Below are positions 1 to 9,134 of a DNA stretch of 64,000 nucleotides, piece after piece (position 1 is the first letter of the stretch; every line of letters begins with the position of its first letter). Source of the stretch: Natronococcus pandeyae (GTDB lineage: Archaea; Halobacteriota; Halobacteria; Halobacteriales; Natrialbaceae); contig NZ_PHNJ01000011.1 in NCBI RefSeq assembly GCF_008122205.1, positions 62,001 through 126,000 on the forward strand. The letters run 5' to 3'. A program made the translations under genes and the position numbers. Under the pieces are notes generated by a model. The model worked only from the letters and a program-made list of their open reading frames with translations. It was not told the origin of the DNA and did no database searches.

Positions 1-846
1 CCGTTTTCGTTTATCGCGACGGCAAACGCGATCCGACTCGCCGGTGCCGAGCCGGTCTTCGCCGATATCGATCCCGCGACGTACAATCTGGATCCCGACG
101 CCGCACGCGAGGTCACCCAAGAGGAGGATATCGACGCGATCGTCGCCGTCCATCTGTACGGGCTCCCCGCGGAGTTGGATGCCCTCGGTGATCTCGCGGA
201 CGACCTCGACATTCCGCTGATCGAGGATGCCGCTCAGGCCCACGGCGCGACGTACAACGGCGAGCGCGTGGGAGCGATCGGTGACGTCGGCTGTTTCTCG
301 TTCTATCCGACGAAGAACATGACCACTGGTGAAGGCGGGATGGTCGTTACCGACGACGCCGACCTTGCCGATGACGTCGCCCAGTTCATCAATCACGGCC
401 GATCCGACACGTACGATCACGCGACAGTCGGCCACAACTTCCGGCTGACATCGATGGCGGCGGCGATCGGCCAGGCCCAACTCGAGCGCCTCCCGGACTT
501 TATCGAGGCGCGACGCGCCAACGCCGCGCGGCTTACGGAGGGACTGGCGGAGGCGCCAGTGACGGTGCCGACCGAACCGGACCACACGGAGCACGTCTAC
601 CACCAGTACACCATCCGTACGGCAGACCGGGACGAGCTGGCAGACGTCCTGTCGGACCACGACATCGGCGCGGGCGTCTACTACCCGACGTGTATCCACA
701 ACCAGCCAGCGTACGATGATGTCGAGGCGACCGCACCAACTGCGGAAACCACTGCAGACGAGGTTCTCTCGCTGCCCGTGCATCCGAACGTCACGGCAGA
801 CGAAATCGACCGGATTATCGAGGTAATCACTGACTATGCCACGTAA
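1..846 (+). CDS. DegT/DnrJ/EryC1-family sugar aminotransferase (5' end outside window)
   Basis: The frame is open from base 1 to the TAA at 844-846, so the true start lies before the window. The protein is a PLP-dependent fold-type I aminotransferase of the DegT/DnrJ/EryC1 family, which transfers an amino group to a keto sugar attached to a nucleotide. The motif EDAAQAHGA (PLP contact) and the segment FSFYPTKNMTTGEGG, whose Lys should form the PLP Schiff base, are clear. The missing N-terminus is probably 70-90 residues, judging by the usual 360-residue family length. It overlaps the next oxidoreductase gene by 11 bp. An oxidoreductase plus aminotransferase pair is the usual way to make a 3-amino sugar from UDP-GlcNAc-type precursors, so this is the likely role; the exact substrate is inference. 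Confidence 0.9.
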   Translation, partial: PFSFIATANAIRLAGAEPVFADIDPATYNLDPDAAREVTQEEDIDAIVAVHLYGLPAELDALGDLADDLDIPLIEDAAQAHGATYNGERVGAIGDVGCFSFYPTKNMTTGEGGMVVTDDADLADDVAQFINHGRSDTYDHATVGHNFRLTSMAAAIGQAQLERLPDFIEARRANAARLTEGLAEAPVTVPTEPDHTEHVYHQYTIRTADRDELADVLSDHDIGAGVYYPTCIHNQPAYDDVEATAPTAETTADEVLSLPVHPNVTADEIDRIIEVITDYAT

Positions 847-1822
847 GACCACACAGATCGACGTCGGCGTCATCGGCGTCGGCTCGATGGGACAGCACCA
901 CGCACGCGTCTACGACGACCTGCCGACAGCGAATCTTGTCGGCGTCTTCGACGTCGACGATGAACAGGCCGAGAACGTTGCAGCCGAACACGGCGTGCCA
1001 GCGCTGGCGCTCGACAACCTTCTCGCACAGGTCGATGCCGTTTCGGTCGTCGTCCCGACGGAATACCACTACGAGATGGCGATGCAATGTCTCGATGCGA
1101 ACGTCGGGATGTTGATCGAAAAGCCCGTGCTCGACGATCTTGATCAAGCGGCGGAACTCCGATCGCGCGTCGAACGGGCCGACGTCCCCGTCCAGATAGG
1201 CCACATCGAGCGGTTCAACCCTGCAGTTTCTCAACTCGAGGAAATCATCGACGATCTTTCGATCGTGAGTCTGCGTTCCCAGCGACTCGGACCTGCACCG
1301 GACCGAACCATCGAGGACAGTGCCGTCCTCGATCTGATGATCCACGATATCGACATCGTCCTCTCGCTGCTTGACGCAACTCCGGCACGAGTACAAAGCG
1401 CCGGCGTCGACGCAAACCGCCACGCCTCGGCGCTACTCGAGTTCGAGGGGGGTGCCATGGCGTCGTTGACGGCGAGCCGGAAGACCCAGCGGAAGGTCCG
1501 CACGCTCGAGATCACTGCCGAGGAGTGTTTCATCGAACTCGACTACATCGATCAGTCGCTCGAGATCCACCGCAACTCGGTCCCCGAGTATATTCAGGAG
1601 AACGGCGACGTCCGCTTCAAACACGAGAGCATCGTCGAGCGACCGACGGTGCGCAACGCCGAACCCCTTCAGCGGGAACTCGAGGCGTTCCTCGAGACGG
1701 TCGACGCCAATGCCGTCCCCGAGGTCACGGTCCAAGACGGAATCAACGCCCTCGAGGTCGCACAGGCGATCGAGACGACGGCACTGGACCAGCGGAAACG
1801 GCTGGTGAGTGCGGATGACTGA
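836..1822 (+). CDS. Gfo/Idh/MocA-family nucleotide-sugar oxidoreductase
   Basis: A 328-residue NAD(P)-dependent oxidoreductase. The N-terminus carries a Rossmann dinucleotide site (GVIGVGSMGQHHARVY, residues about 10-25) and the EKP motif (IEKPVL, residues about 95-100) typical of Gfo/Idh/MocA enzymes. The segment VQIGHIERFNPAV resembles WlbA/WbpB-type UDP-sugar 3-dehydrogenases. The ATG at 836 lies inside the end of the aminotransferase gene, so the two are translationally coupled. With that aminotransferase it probably oxidises and then aminates C3 of a UDP-amino sugar. The family is certain; the substrate is inferred from context. Confidence 0.88.
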   Translation: MPRKTTQIDVGVIGVGSMGQHHARVYDDLPTANLVGVFDVDDEQAENVAAEHGVPALALDNLLAQVDAVSVVVPTEYHYEMAMQCLDANVGMLIEKPVLDDLDQAAELRSRVERADVPVQIGHIERFNPAVSQLEEIIDDLSIVSLRSQRLGPAPDRTIEDSAVLDLMIHDIDIVLSLLDATPARVQSAGVDANRHASALLEFEGGAMASLTASRKTQRKVRTLEITAEECFIELDYIDQSLEIHRNSVPEYIQENGDVRFKHESIVERPTVRNAEPLQRELEAFLETVDANAVPEVTVQDGINALEVAQAIETTALDQRKRLVSADD

Positions 1823-3200
1823 CGCCGATGTCGCAGTCGTTGACGGGCTATACGGCTCGGGAGCCAATACCGAGACCCAGCGCCGTGCGTTCCGCAATGG
1901 GGACGTTCCGGTTGCTGTCTACGGTCTTGGTAAAATGGGCCTGCCGCTAGCGTCGGTGTTCGCCGAGACGAGCGGTAACGTGACCGGGGCCGACATCGAT
2001 CCCGACGTCGTCGCCACGGTCAACGACGGCGGTTGTCACGTCAAGCGCGAACCCGGCCTTCCCGAGCTTGTCGACGAGCTGGTGGCCGACGACGCGCTCC
2101 GGGCGACGACGGAACCACGCGAGGCCGCGAGTGAAGCATCGGTCCACGTCATTATCGTACCGACGCCGATTACCGAACAGAAAGAGCCGGATCTCGCTAT
2201 CCTGGACGCGGTCGTCGAGGATATCGGGGCCGGGCTCGATCCCGGCGACCTGGTTCTCGTCGAGTGTACGGTACCACCCCAGACGACCGAGACCCGCGTG
2301 TTGCCGGCGCTCGAGGAAGCCTCTGGCCTCTCGCTCGGCGAGTTCGGGCTGGCGTTCTGTCCCGAACGCACGCTGAGCGGCCGCGCGCTCGAGGACATTC
2401 GCGGTGCGTACCCGAAGGTCGTCGGCGGCGTCGATACTGAAAGTACGCGGGCCGCGTCACTGCTCTACGAACAACTCAACGAGAAGGGTGTTCTGCCCGT
2501 CTCGGACGCGACGACCGCGGAGGCAATCAAGGTCTTTGAGGGGCTCTACCGCGACGTCAACATCGCACTGGCCAACGAACTCGCGACGTTCACCGACGAG
2601 CTAGAGATCGACGTCAACGAGGCGATCGAAGTCGCGAACACTCAACCCTACTGTGACATCCACGAACCCGGCCCCGGCGTCGGCGGTCACTGTATTCCGT
2701 ACTACCCGTACTTCCTGATCGAGCCCTTCGAGACCGACTCGCCGCTGCTCGAGACGGCACGCGCGGTCAACGATTCGATGCCCGAGTTTACGGTCACAAA
2801 GATCCGCGAAGAACTGCAGGCTGACGGGAAGTCGCTCGACGAGGCGACGATCGGGATTCTCGGCCTCACCTATCGGCCCGGCGTCGAAGAGACTCGTGCA
2901 TCGCCGTCGATCGCGATCTCGGAGCAACTCGACGAGGCCGGGGCCGAGGTCTACGGCGTCGATCCGATGCTCGACTCGACCGACGAGTTCGCGCTCAAGC
3001 AGGTATCGCTCGAGGCCCTCGACGAACTCTCGCTCGATGTGATCGTGATGGTGACCCCCCACGACGAGTTCGAGGGCATCAACTGGAACGAGATTCATCG
3101 TAACCATAATAGTCTCTCAATGGTGATTGACGGTCGGCAGACACTCGAGGGCGACCTCGAGCCGCAGTGCTACACGATTGGTGGCGGATACAATGAGTAA
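1815..3200 (+). CDS. UDP-glucose/UDP-ManNAc-type nucleotide-sugar dehydrogenase
   Basis: A 461-residue NAD-dependent dehydrogenase that oxidises a nucleotide sugar to the uronic acid. It shows a Rossmann motif (VYGLGKMGLPLA, residues about 35-46), the mid-domain helix, and the catalytic cysteine segment GVGGHCIPYYPY (residues about 290-301). The C-terminal UDP-binding domain includes LGLTYRPGVEETRASPS. A GTG six bases upstream (1809) is also open; I prefer the ATG at 1815, which overlaps the preceding stop by 8 bp. The HCIPYYP variant is more like UDP-ManNAc dehydrogenase (WecC) than UDP-glucose dehydrogenase. That fits the WecB epimerase further down the cluster, which would supply UDP-ManNAc. 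Confidence 0.9.
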   Translation: MTDADVAVVDGLYGSGANTETQRRAFRNGDVPVAVYGLGKMGLPLASVFAETSGNVTGADIDPDVVATVNDGGCHVKREPGLPELVDELVADDALRATTEPREAASEASVHVIIVPTPITEQKEPDLAILDAVVEDIGAGLDPGDLVLVECTVPPQTTETRVLPALEEASGLSLGEFGLAFCPERTLSGRALEDIRGAYPKVVGGVDTESTRAASLLYEQLNEKGVLPVSDATTAEAIKVFEGLYRDVNIALANELATFTDELEIDVNEAIEVANTQPYCDIHEPGPGVGGHCIPYYPYFLIEPFETDSPLLETARAVNDSMPEFTVTKIREELQADGKSLDEATIGILGLTYRPGVEETRASPSIAISEQLDEAGAEVYGVDPMLDSTDEFALKQVSLEALDELSLDVIVMVTPHDEFEGINWNEIHRNHNSLSMVIDGRQTLEGDLEPQCYTIGGGYNE

Positions 3201-3222
3201 TCAACGGACGGAGGTGCAGTGA
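3193..3222 (+). CDS. 9-codon bridging micro-ORF (possible)
   Basis: The ATG at 3193 lies inside the end of the dehydrogenase gene and its TGA (3220-3222) overlaps the ATG of the glycosyltransferase in a TGATG arrangement. It reads MSNQRTEVQ. It may only bridge translational coupling across the 21-bp gap. There is no evidence that the peptide has a function, and chance is possible. Confidence 0.25.
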   Translation: MSNQRTEVQ

Positions 3223-4283
3223 TGTATCGGGAACACACGATCGGGGTCGTCGTCCCGGCGTACAACGAGGAAGGGTTCATCGGCGAGGTGATCGAGACGA
3301 TGCCCGAGTACGTCGATCGGATGTATATTATCGACGACCGGTCGACGGATGGGACCTGGGCAGAGATCAATCAGCACGCCGAGAAAATAAACGCGGAGTC
3401 GAGGACGGTTCATTACGACGAGGAAGAAGCCGAAGCTGCGGCCCCCGAGATTGCGACAGACGGTGGGGCAATGGCAGCGTCAGGCTTCGGCCGTCGGGTC
3501 GTCCCGATCCAACACGAACAGAACCGTGGAGTCGGCGGGGCGATCAAGACCGGCTACAAGCGGGCCCTGGCAGACGAACTCGACATCACGGCCGTCATGG
3601 GCGGCGACGGCCAGATGGATCCCGACATCCTCTACAAGTTCCTGGATCCAATCGTCGAGGATAAAGCCGACTACACGAAGGGCAACCGACTGCTCTACAA
3701 GGATTACCGCGAGGGGATGTCGAAGTGGCGGTTCTTCGGCAACTCGATCCTGACGTTCCTGACAAAGATCTCCAGCGGGTACTGGAAAACGATGGACCCG
3801 CAGAACGGCTACGCAGCGATCTCGTACTACGCGCTGGATAATGTCGGCATCGACAACATGTACGAGTATTACGGCTACTGTAACGACCTCCTCGTCAAAC
3901 TCAATGCGAAGGGAATGCGCGTCGCCGACGTCGCGATGCCCGCCATCTATGGCGACGAGGAGTCGAGCATCAAGTACTCGACGTACATCCGGAAGGTCTC
4001 GGGGATGTTGCTGCGGAACTTCCTCTGGCGGCTGAAGACGAAGTATCTCGTGCTCGATTTCCACCCGCTGGCGCTATTTTACCTCTTCGGAGTTGGAACG
4101 GCTTCGGTCGGGATTCTCGCTGGGCTGTGGGCGATCTACACGGGTATTGTGTTCGATGAATCGTTGTTCATGCGCGGATCGGCAAGTCTAATGCTGTTCA
4201 CGATGGGCAGCATGTTCATTATGTTCGCAATGTTATTCGATATGCAAGTTAACGAAAAACAGGAGGTTCAGATCCGTGACTAG
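3222..4283 (+). CDS. GT2 glycosyltransferase (dolichol-phosphate sugar synthase-like), two C-terminal membrane helices
   Basis: A 353-residue family 2 glycosyltransferase with the GT-A nucleotide-binding start VVVPAYNEEGFIGEVI (residues about 8-23), the acid cluster IIDDRSTDGTW and a GGDGQMDPD metal-binding segment (residues about 125-134). The C-terminal 70 residues hold two hydrophobic segments (FHPLALFYLFGVGTASVGIL and a second ending at MFIMFAMLFDMQ), as in polyprenyl-phosphate sugar transferases. A GTG at 3219 is also possible; the ATG at 3222 sits 5 bases after a good Shine-Dalgarno (GGAGGTG, 3210-3216). It probably works at the inner face of the membrane, moving a sugar from a nucleotide to a lipid carrier or a growing glycan. 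An insertion of about 30 residues (HYDEEEAEAAAPEI region) between the first motifs is unusual. Confidence 0.88.
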   Translation: MYREHTIGVVVPAYNEEGFIGEVIETMPEYVDRMYIIDDRSTDGTWAEINQHAEKINAESRTVHYDEEEAEAAAPEIATDGGAMAASGFGRRVVPIQHEQNRGVGGAIKTGYKRALADELDITAVMGGDGQMDPDILYKFLDPIVEDKADYTKGNRLLYKDYREGMSKWRFFGNSILTFLTKISSGYWKTMDPQNGYAAISYYALDNVGIDNMYEYYGYCNDLLVKLNAKGMRVADVAMPAIYGDEESSIKYSTYIRKVSGMLLRNFLWRLKTKYLVLDFHPLALFYLFGVGTASVGILAGLWAIYTGIVFDESLFMRGSASLMLFTMGSMFIMFAMLFDMQVNEKQEVQIRD

Positions 4284-5049
4284 AGACTTTACGTACGAGA
4301 TTTACGAGGAATTGTTGCAGGCTGGCATGGATGCTGGCTACGAACACATTCCGGTTCGTGAGTATTTGGATCGGAAAGAGTTACCAAACCAGTTCATCAT
4401 CCACCGACACGATGTCGACCGGAAGCCTGAGAACGCACTCGAGATGGCGCGACTCGAGGCCAAATACGATATCTCGACGACATACTACTTCCGGACGATT
4501 GATAAAACGTACAAACCCGATTTGATTCGGGAGATTGAGGAACTCGGTCACGAGATCGGCTACCACTATGAGGATATGGACCGGGCTGACGGCAATCTCG
4601 AGCAGGCCCACGAGTCGTTTGCAGACGAACTTGAGCGAGTACGGCAGCTCGCAAGGGTCGAAACGGTCTGTATGCACGGAAATCCGTTGACAAGTCATGA
4701 CAACCGTGATATGTGGGACTATTCGCAAGGGTTTGACGACTATGATCTACGCGGAGAAGCGTATCTCTCGATGGATTTCGTCGATGTAACGTATTTTTCC
4801 GATACTGGACGAACCTGGGAAGACGGCGATCTAAAAATAAAGGATCACCCAGTAGGGGAGAGCCAGAAACAGGTGCAGGTTGGTGGAACGAGCGAACTAA
4901 TAGAACTTGTTTCCAAAGGAGAGGTTCCGAGACTCTGCTTGCTTTCCCATCCGAATCGATGGGCAGCAACGAACGTCGAATACGTTGCTGAACTCGCAAA
5001 GGATACGACGACAAACATCGGGAAAATAGCTCTCACACTGATAAGATGA
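4276..5049 (+). CDS. Polysaccharide-deacetylase-like (NodB fold) protein
   Basis: A 257-residue protein starting at GTG 4276, overlapping the glycosyltransferase end by 8 bp. The region FIIHRHDVDRKPENALEMA (residues about 40-58) resembles the HDVD metal site of NodB-type carbohydrate esterases. LGHEIGYHYEDMDRADG (residues about 90-106) resembles the second motif, where GHEIGYHY supplies metal-binding His. Proteins of this kind occur in many surface-glycan clusters and are thought to N-deacetylate sugars, although many have no assayed activity. The neighbours (DUF354, ATP-grasp, GNAT) suggest removal of an acetyl group followed by attachment of another group to the free amine; that coupling is inference. 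Confidence 0.75.
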   Translation: MTRDFTYEIYEELLQAGMDAGYEHIPVREYLDRKELPNQFIIHRHDVDRKPENALEMARLEAKYDISTTYYFRTIDKTYKPDLIREIEELGHEIGYHYEDMDRADGNLEQAHESFADELERVRQLARVETVCMHGNPLTSHDNRDMWDYSQGFDDYDLRGEAYLSMDFVDVTYFSDTGRTWEDGDLKIKDHPVGESQKQVQVGGTSELIELVSKGEVPRLCLLSHPNRWAATNVEYVAELAKDTTTNIGKIALTLIR

Positions 5050-6089
5050 AGGCGCTCTTTGATTTGTATCACCCCTCCCATGTTCATCTCTTCAAAAACG
5101 TAATCTGGGAACTGAAAGAGGGAGGACACGACGTGTTGATTACGTCACGCGACAAAGAAGTTACAGTCGATCTCCTTGAGGCATACGGACTCGATCACGT
5201 TACCCTTAGCGGGAAGCAATCGGGCAGGCTTGGTCTGCTAACAGAAACCGGAAGCCGGTTCGTGAAGCTAGTCAACATTGCCCGTAAGTTCAATCCAGAT
5301 ATCGTTGCTGGACGGATCAATCCCGTGTCCGTCTACGCTGCTAAACTCTCCGGGGCGGCGGCGATTATGTTCAAGGACAGTGATTACCTTACACCGCTGT
5401 CCAAGATTACTAACCCCTTTGTTGATGTAATGTATATTCCTGAAAATTTTGACATTGACTTAGGTGGTTCCGAATATCGCGTTGACGCCTTTCAGGAACT
5501 GGCGTATCTTCATCCAGACTGGTTTCAACCAGACCCACAGTTGCTCGAGGAGTACGGAATTGATTACAACGAACGGTACTTTGTTCTGCGGTTTGTCTCA
5601 ATGGATGCCCACCATGATGGAGGTCACCACGGATTTTCTCCGGAAATGAAGCGCAAAATCGTCTCAGAATTGGACCAGGAGGGAACTGTGTTTATCACCA
5701 GTGAACAGGAGCTAGACACAGAGTTCGAACAGTACCGCCTTCCGGTTCCTGCACACCTCATCCATCATCTGCTCGCGTTTGCGAGCCTCTATGTGGGCGA
5801 TTCACAAACCATGGCGACTGAAGCAGCCTTGCTCGGGACTCCTGCCATCCGTTCGAATTCGTTTGCCGACGGCGATGACTTGAGCAATTTCATCGAACTT
5901 GAAGATGAGTACGATCTCCTGTACTCGTTCGGAGACGAGACGGCCGCATTCGAGAAAATAACCAGCTTAGTAGCCCGGGAAGACCTACAGGAAGAATGGG
6001 ATCAACGGAGACAGCGAGTCATCAACGAGAAAGTAGATGTAACAAGCAACATGATGGATCTCTTTCTCCAGAAGGGAGGAGTAACATGA
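5046..6089 (+). CDS. DUF354 family protein (glycosyltransferase-like)
   Basis: A 347-residue protein with the DUF354 opening MKALFDLYHPSHVHLFKN, overlapping the previous stop by 4 bp (ATGA). The overall layout is GT-B-like: an N-terminal half with repeated Rossmann elements and a C-terminal half with the segment LLAFASLYVGDSQTMATEAALLGTPAIR (residues about 240-267). That segment parallels the donor-binding region of UDP-GlcNAc 2-epimerases and MurG-like transferases. DUF354 members sit next to glycan ATP-grasp and WecB genes in many archaea and bacteria, but their activity is not established. Expected to be cytoplasmic. Confidence 0.7.
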   Translation: MKALFDLYHPSHVHLFKNVIWELKEGGHDVLITSRDKEVTVDLLEAYGLDHVTLSGKQSGRLGLLTETGSRFVKLVNIARKFNPDIVAGRINPVSVYAAKLSGAAAIMFKDSDYLTPLSKITNPFVDVMYIPENFDIDLGGSEYRVDAFQELAYLHPDWFQPDPQLLEEYGIDYNERYFVLRFVSMDAHHDGGHHGFSPEMKRKIVSELDQEGTVFITSEQELDTEFEQYRLPVPAHLIHHLLAFASLYVGDSQTMATEAALLGTPAIRSNSFADGDDLSNFIELEDEYDLLYSFGDETAAFEKITSLVAREDLQEEWDQRRQRVINEKVDVTSNMMDLFLQKGGVT

Positions 6090-7375
6090 CTGCTATTGTA
6101 TTCAATTGTGCATATAACGGACTCAGCATTATCCAGGAGCTGGGACGACGAGGGGTAGATGTCCATGCATTAGATAGTTTTCGAAACATTGGGACGACGA
6201 GTAAATACGCGACGTACCACTCTTGTCCGAATCCGACGACCGACGAGGAGGGATTCATCGAGTTCCTTCTCGAGATTGCCCCGGAGTTCGACGATACACC
6301 GGTATTGATTCCGACGAACGACCACTGGGCAGCAGCAGTTGCACGCCACCGTGATCGGTTGGCCAAGCACTATCACCCGTGTGTCGCAGACGCCCAGACG
6401 GTTGATTTGCTGTTGAATAAGGACGCATTCGGCGAGTGGGCACTCGAGCAAGGGCATCCAGTACCAAGGAGTTGGGCCGGCAGTGAGGTTGGTGAGATCC
6501 CGGATGACGCGTTCCCGGTTGCAGCGAAACCGAGCGATGCAACCGGCGTTCCCGACATGATGTTCGATTCGAAAATCGCACTACTCTACAACAAACTGTT
6601 CGGTAGCGAAAGCGAGGAAGAGCTGACTGAAACAGAACGTGACGTAGTCGAGGCTCTCTCCGAAATTCGTCTCGAAGTGCTTGAGTCCAGAGCAGAGTTA
6701 GACCGGTTCGTCACCGAATACGACGACGTACTCGAACATTTCGTTATTCAGGAGTACGTTCGGGGAATGTCCGATCAAATGTACACTGTCGGTGTGTACG
6801 CGAACGAGGGAACGATCAAGGGACTATTTACGGGGCGGAAAGTCCGTGGCTATCCGCCTGACGTCGGGGATTGCAAAGTCGGGCAGGCACAATCGGTACC
6901 CGATCATCTCATCAACAGCGTCGAATCGATGTGTGACGAGTTAGGCTATCATGGTATTGCAGAGTTCGAGTTCAAGCGGGATGCGGAGACAGGGGAATAC
7001 TACCTCATCGAAATCAATCCTCGAAGCTGGTCATGGATCGGAATCACCCCCGCATGCGGGGTGAGTCTTCCGTGGATGTCATATGCGGACTTAGCCGGGG
7101 TTGAACAGATCGAGTTCGCCAAGAGTTCGGTAGCGGATGGCTCCGTTACCTGGGCGAAGGTGTTTGAGGATGCGCTCAACTGTCTGTATTTCTATCATCA
7201 ATCACACAAGGAGTGGGCGATGGATCCGAAGTCGTGGTGGAACTCGGTCAACACCGACAAGCTTGTGATCTCCGAACTCTCCCGTGATGATCCGTTCCCA
7301 GCGTGTTATGCGCTTCTGTTAGTCGTTCGACGATTGCTCATTGCCATGAAACAAGGTGTTGGAAGTCGACTATGA
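6086..7375 (+). CDS. ATP-grasp family ligase in sugar-modification cluster
   Basis: A 429-residue ATP-grasp enzyme (carboxylate-amine or thiol ligase superfamily). The start is the ATG at 6086, overlapping the previous stop in ATGA, with AGGAGGAG just upstream (a longer in-frame start at 5996 lies inside the DUF354 gene and is unlikely). FPVAAKPSDATGVP (residues about 140-153) fits the ATP-binding Lys strand, and the C-terminal segment YYLIEINPRSWSWIG supplies the metal-binding Glu/Asn pair (residues about 307-321). It may join an amino acid or other acid to an amino sugar. Family call sure, substrate unknown. Confidence 0.82.
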   Translation: MTAIVFNCAYNGLSIIQELGRRGVDVHALDSFRNIGTTSKYATYHSCPNPTTDEEGFIEFLLEIAPEFDDTPVLIPTNDHWAAAVARHRDRLAKHYHPCVADAQTVDLLLNKDAFGEWALEQGHPVPRSWAGSEVGEIPDDAFPVAAKPSDATGVPDMMFDSKIALLYNKLFGSESEEELTETERDVVEALSEIRLEVLESRAELDRFVTEYDDVLEHFVIQEYVRGMSDQMYTVGVYANEGTIKGLFTGRKVRGYPPDVGDCKVGQAQSVPDHLINSVESMCDELGYHGIAEFEFKRDAETGEYYLIEINPRSWSWIGITPACGVSLPWMSYADLAGVEQIEFAKSSVADGSVTWAKVFEDALNCLYFYHQSHKEWAMDPKSWWNSVNTDKLVISELSRDDPFPACYALLLVVRRLLIAMKQGVGSRL

Positions 7376-8025
7376 CAGCCAGTACGTCACGTCTTCACCG
7401 GTTACGGTCGGTCGACCCGATCCAGGATCTGTGGTTCAAACCACGGACCGTATTTAGCATCGATCGAGACGCGTATGAACACCGAGAAATCGATCACGAC
7501 AAGTACGATATTGAGCAATACGCTGATCGGTGTTCGCTAAAGGAATTCGATTCCGAGACACGCTCCTTTCTAAAAACGCACATTGGAGAGGAAACGGTTT
7601 CTGATCGGCTCAAAAATGCCAACTGCACGCTATTTTTAGCCCGCCATAGGGACAGTGGACATTCCGCTGGATTCTATTGGAGTGTCGTTGCCTGCTCCGA
7701 TCCAGTTTGGCACGACAGTTATAAAATTTCGGTCAGCAACGCGCTCGTGTTTAATGCATATGTGGCCGAAGACCACCGTCGCCAAGGGGTCTATCGACTT
7801 CTTCAGAGCGCTGTTCACAACTATCTCTTTTCGACAACTGAGTGTGAATCAGTTATTACGATTGTGGAGGATCGGAATACAGCATCACTTCGCGCGAACA
7901 GACGATTCGGACTGCAGACAAAGGCAGATAACTATCTTATCAAAATCCTCTCCGTGAATGTGTTATCAATCGTCAAAAGCGATATGATAACAGTTTTGTA
8001 CGTATTACAGAAAGGAGGAGTATAA
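7372..8025 (+). CDS. GNAT-family N-acetyltransferase
   Basis: A 217-residue acetyltransferase-like protein starting at ATG 7372 in an ATGA overlap with the ATP-grasp gene; a start at 7303 lies within that gene and is rejected. The acetyl-CoA binding motif A can be read in NAYVAEDHRRQGVYRLLQSAV (residues about 126-146), followed by VEDRNTASLRANRRFGLQ, a typical GNAT beta-6/alpha-4 stretch. The N-terminal 70 residues are not conserved in a way I recognise. It probably acylates an amino sugar made by the cluster. Confidence 0.75.
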   Translation: MTASTSRLHRLRSVDPIQDLWFKPRTVFSIDRDAYEHREIDHDKYDIEQYADRCSLKEFDSETRSFLKTHIGEETVSDRLKNANCTLFLARHRDSGHSAGFYWSVVACSDPVWHDSYKISVSNALVFNAYVAEDHRRQGVYRLLQSAVHNYLFSTTECESVITIVEDRNTASLRANRRFGLQTKADNYLIKILSVNVLSIVKSDMITVLYVLQKGGV

Positions 8026-9134
8026 TGAGTGGAAGAGGGTCTGGAATCTCAGTAGTTTCTGTTGTCGGTGCGAGGCCACAGTTTATCAAAGCGTTCGCCG
8101 TCTCGCGGGTACTACGGACGGATCACGAAGAAGTCCTCGTTCACACTGGCCAACACTACGATGAGGAGCTTTCGGATGTTTTCTTCAATGAACTCGGTAT
8201 CCCAGAGCCTGATTACAACTTAGGTGTTGGATCGGACACACACGGCCAGCAGACCGCCACAATGCTTGAGGGGATTGAAGAAATCCTCGAAGCTGAAGAA
8301 CCGGACGTCGTGTTACTCTACGGCGACACGAACTCAACACTCGCCGGTGCAATAGCGGCGACAAAGATCGACCCGCTCGTCGCACACGTGGAAGCAGGGC
8401 TACGGAGCTACAATCGGGAGATGCCCGAAGAGATTAATCGCGTTCTGACCGACCATGCGTCAGATCTTCTATTCCCACCGAGTGAGTCAGCTGCCAATAC
8501 GCTTGAGCAAGAGGGGATTACAGAGGGTATTCATATCGTCGGTGATGTGATGTACGACACGATCCTTTGGGCTCAAGAAGTCGCTGAAGGTGAATCGAAT
8601 ATGCTCAATCAGGTTGACGTCCAAGAAGAAGAGTTCGTTCTTTCCACCGTCCATCGTGCCGCCAATACTGATGATCCTGAGCGACTTGAGACGATCATTG
8701 ACGCTCTCTCGAACGCGCCGCTCCCTGTGGTTCTGCCGATCCACCCGCGAACTGAGAACCGACTTCGGGAGTATGGAATGTGGGAAAAGGCAACCGCGGA
8801 ACTTGAGGTGATCGATCCGGTGGGCTATCTGGATTTCGTCCGATTACTCGACGGATCAGAACGTGTTGCAACGGATTCGGGCGGCGTCCAGAAGGAGGCG
8901 TTCTATCTCGATACACCATGTGTGACCATGCGCGACGAGACAGAGTGGATCGAGACGGTCGAAAGCGGCTGGAACGTCCTCGTCGGTGCCGATCAGGACC
9001 AAATCGAGAAAGAACTTCGTATGAATCGGTATCTCGAGGAGAAACCAGCACCGTACGGCGACGGAAACGCTGCTTCGGAGATCGTAGATACACTTGCCAA
9101 ACGGATTGTCGAGAAGCCTATGAGTGAACAATAA
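8025..9134 (+). CDS. wecB: UDP-N-acetylglucosamine 2-epimerase (non-hydrolysing)
   Basis: A 369-residue WecB-type epimerase that interconverts UDP-GlcNAc and UDP-ManNAc. Landmarks are GARPQFIKAFAV (residues about 14-25), the catalytic-site segment VEAGLRSYNREMPEEINR (residues about 122-139), STVHRAANTDDPERL, and TDSGGVQKEAFYL (residues about 286-298). Length is normal. The ATG shares a base with the previous TAA (TAATG). With the upstream UDP-ManNAc-type dehydrogenase it could supply UDP-ManNAcA for glycan synthesis; that pairing is well known in bacteria and archaea. Confidence 0.94.
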   Translation: MSGRGSGISVVSVVGARPQFIKAFAVSRVLRTDHEEVLVHTGQHYDEELSDVFFNELGIPEPDYNLGVGSDTHGQQTATMLEGIEEILEAEEPDVVLLYGDTNSTLAGAIAATKIDPLVAHVEAGLRSYNREMPEEINRVLTDHASDLLFPPSESAANTLEQEGITEGIHIVGDVMYDTILWAQEVAEGESNMLNQVDVQEEEFVLSTVHRAANTDDPERLETIIDALSNAPLPVVLPIHPRTENRLREYGMWEKATAELEVIDPVGYLDFVRLLDGSERVATDSGGVQKEAFYLDTPCVTMRDETEWIETVESGWNVLVGADQDQIEKELRMNRYLEEKPAPYGDGNAASEIVDTLAKRIVEKPMSEQ

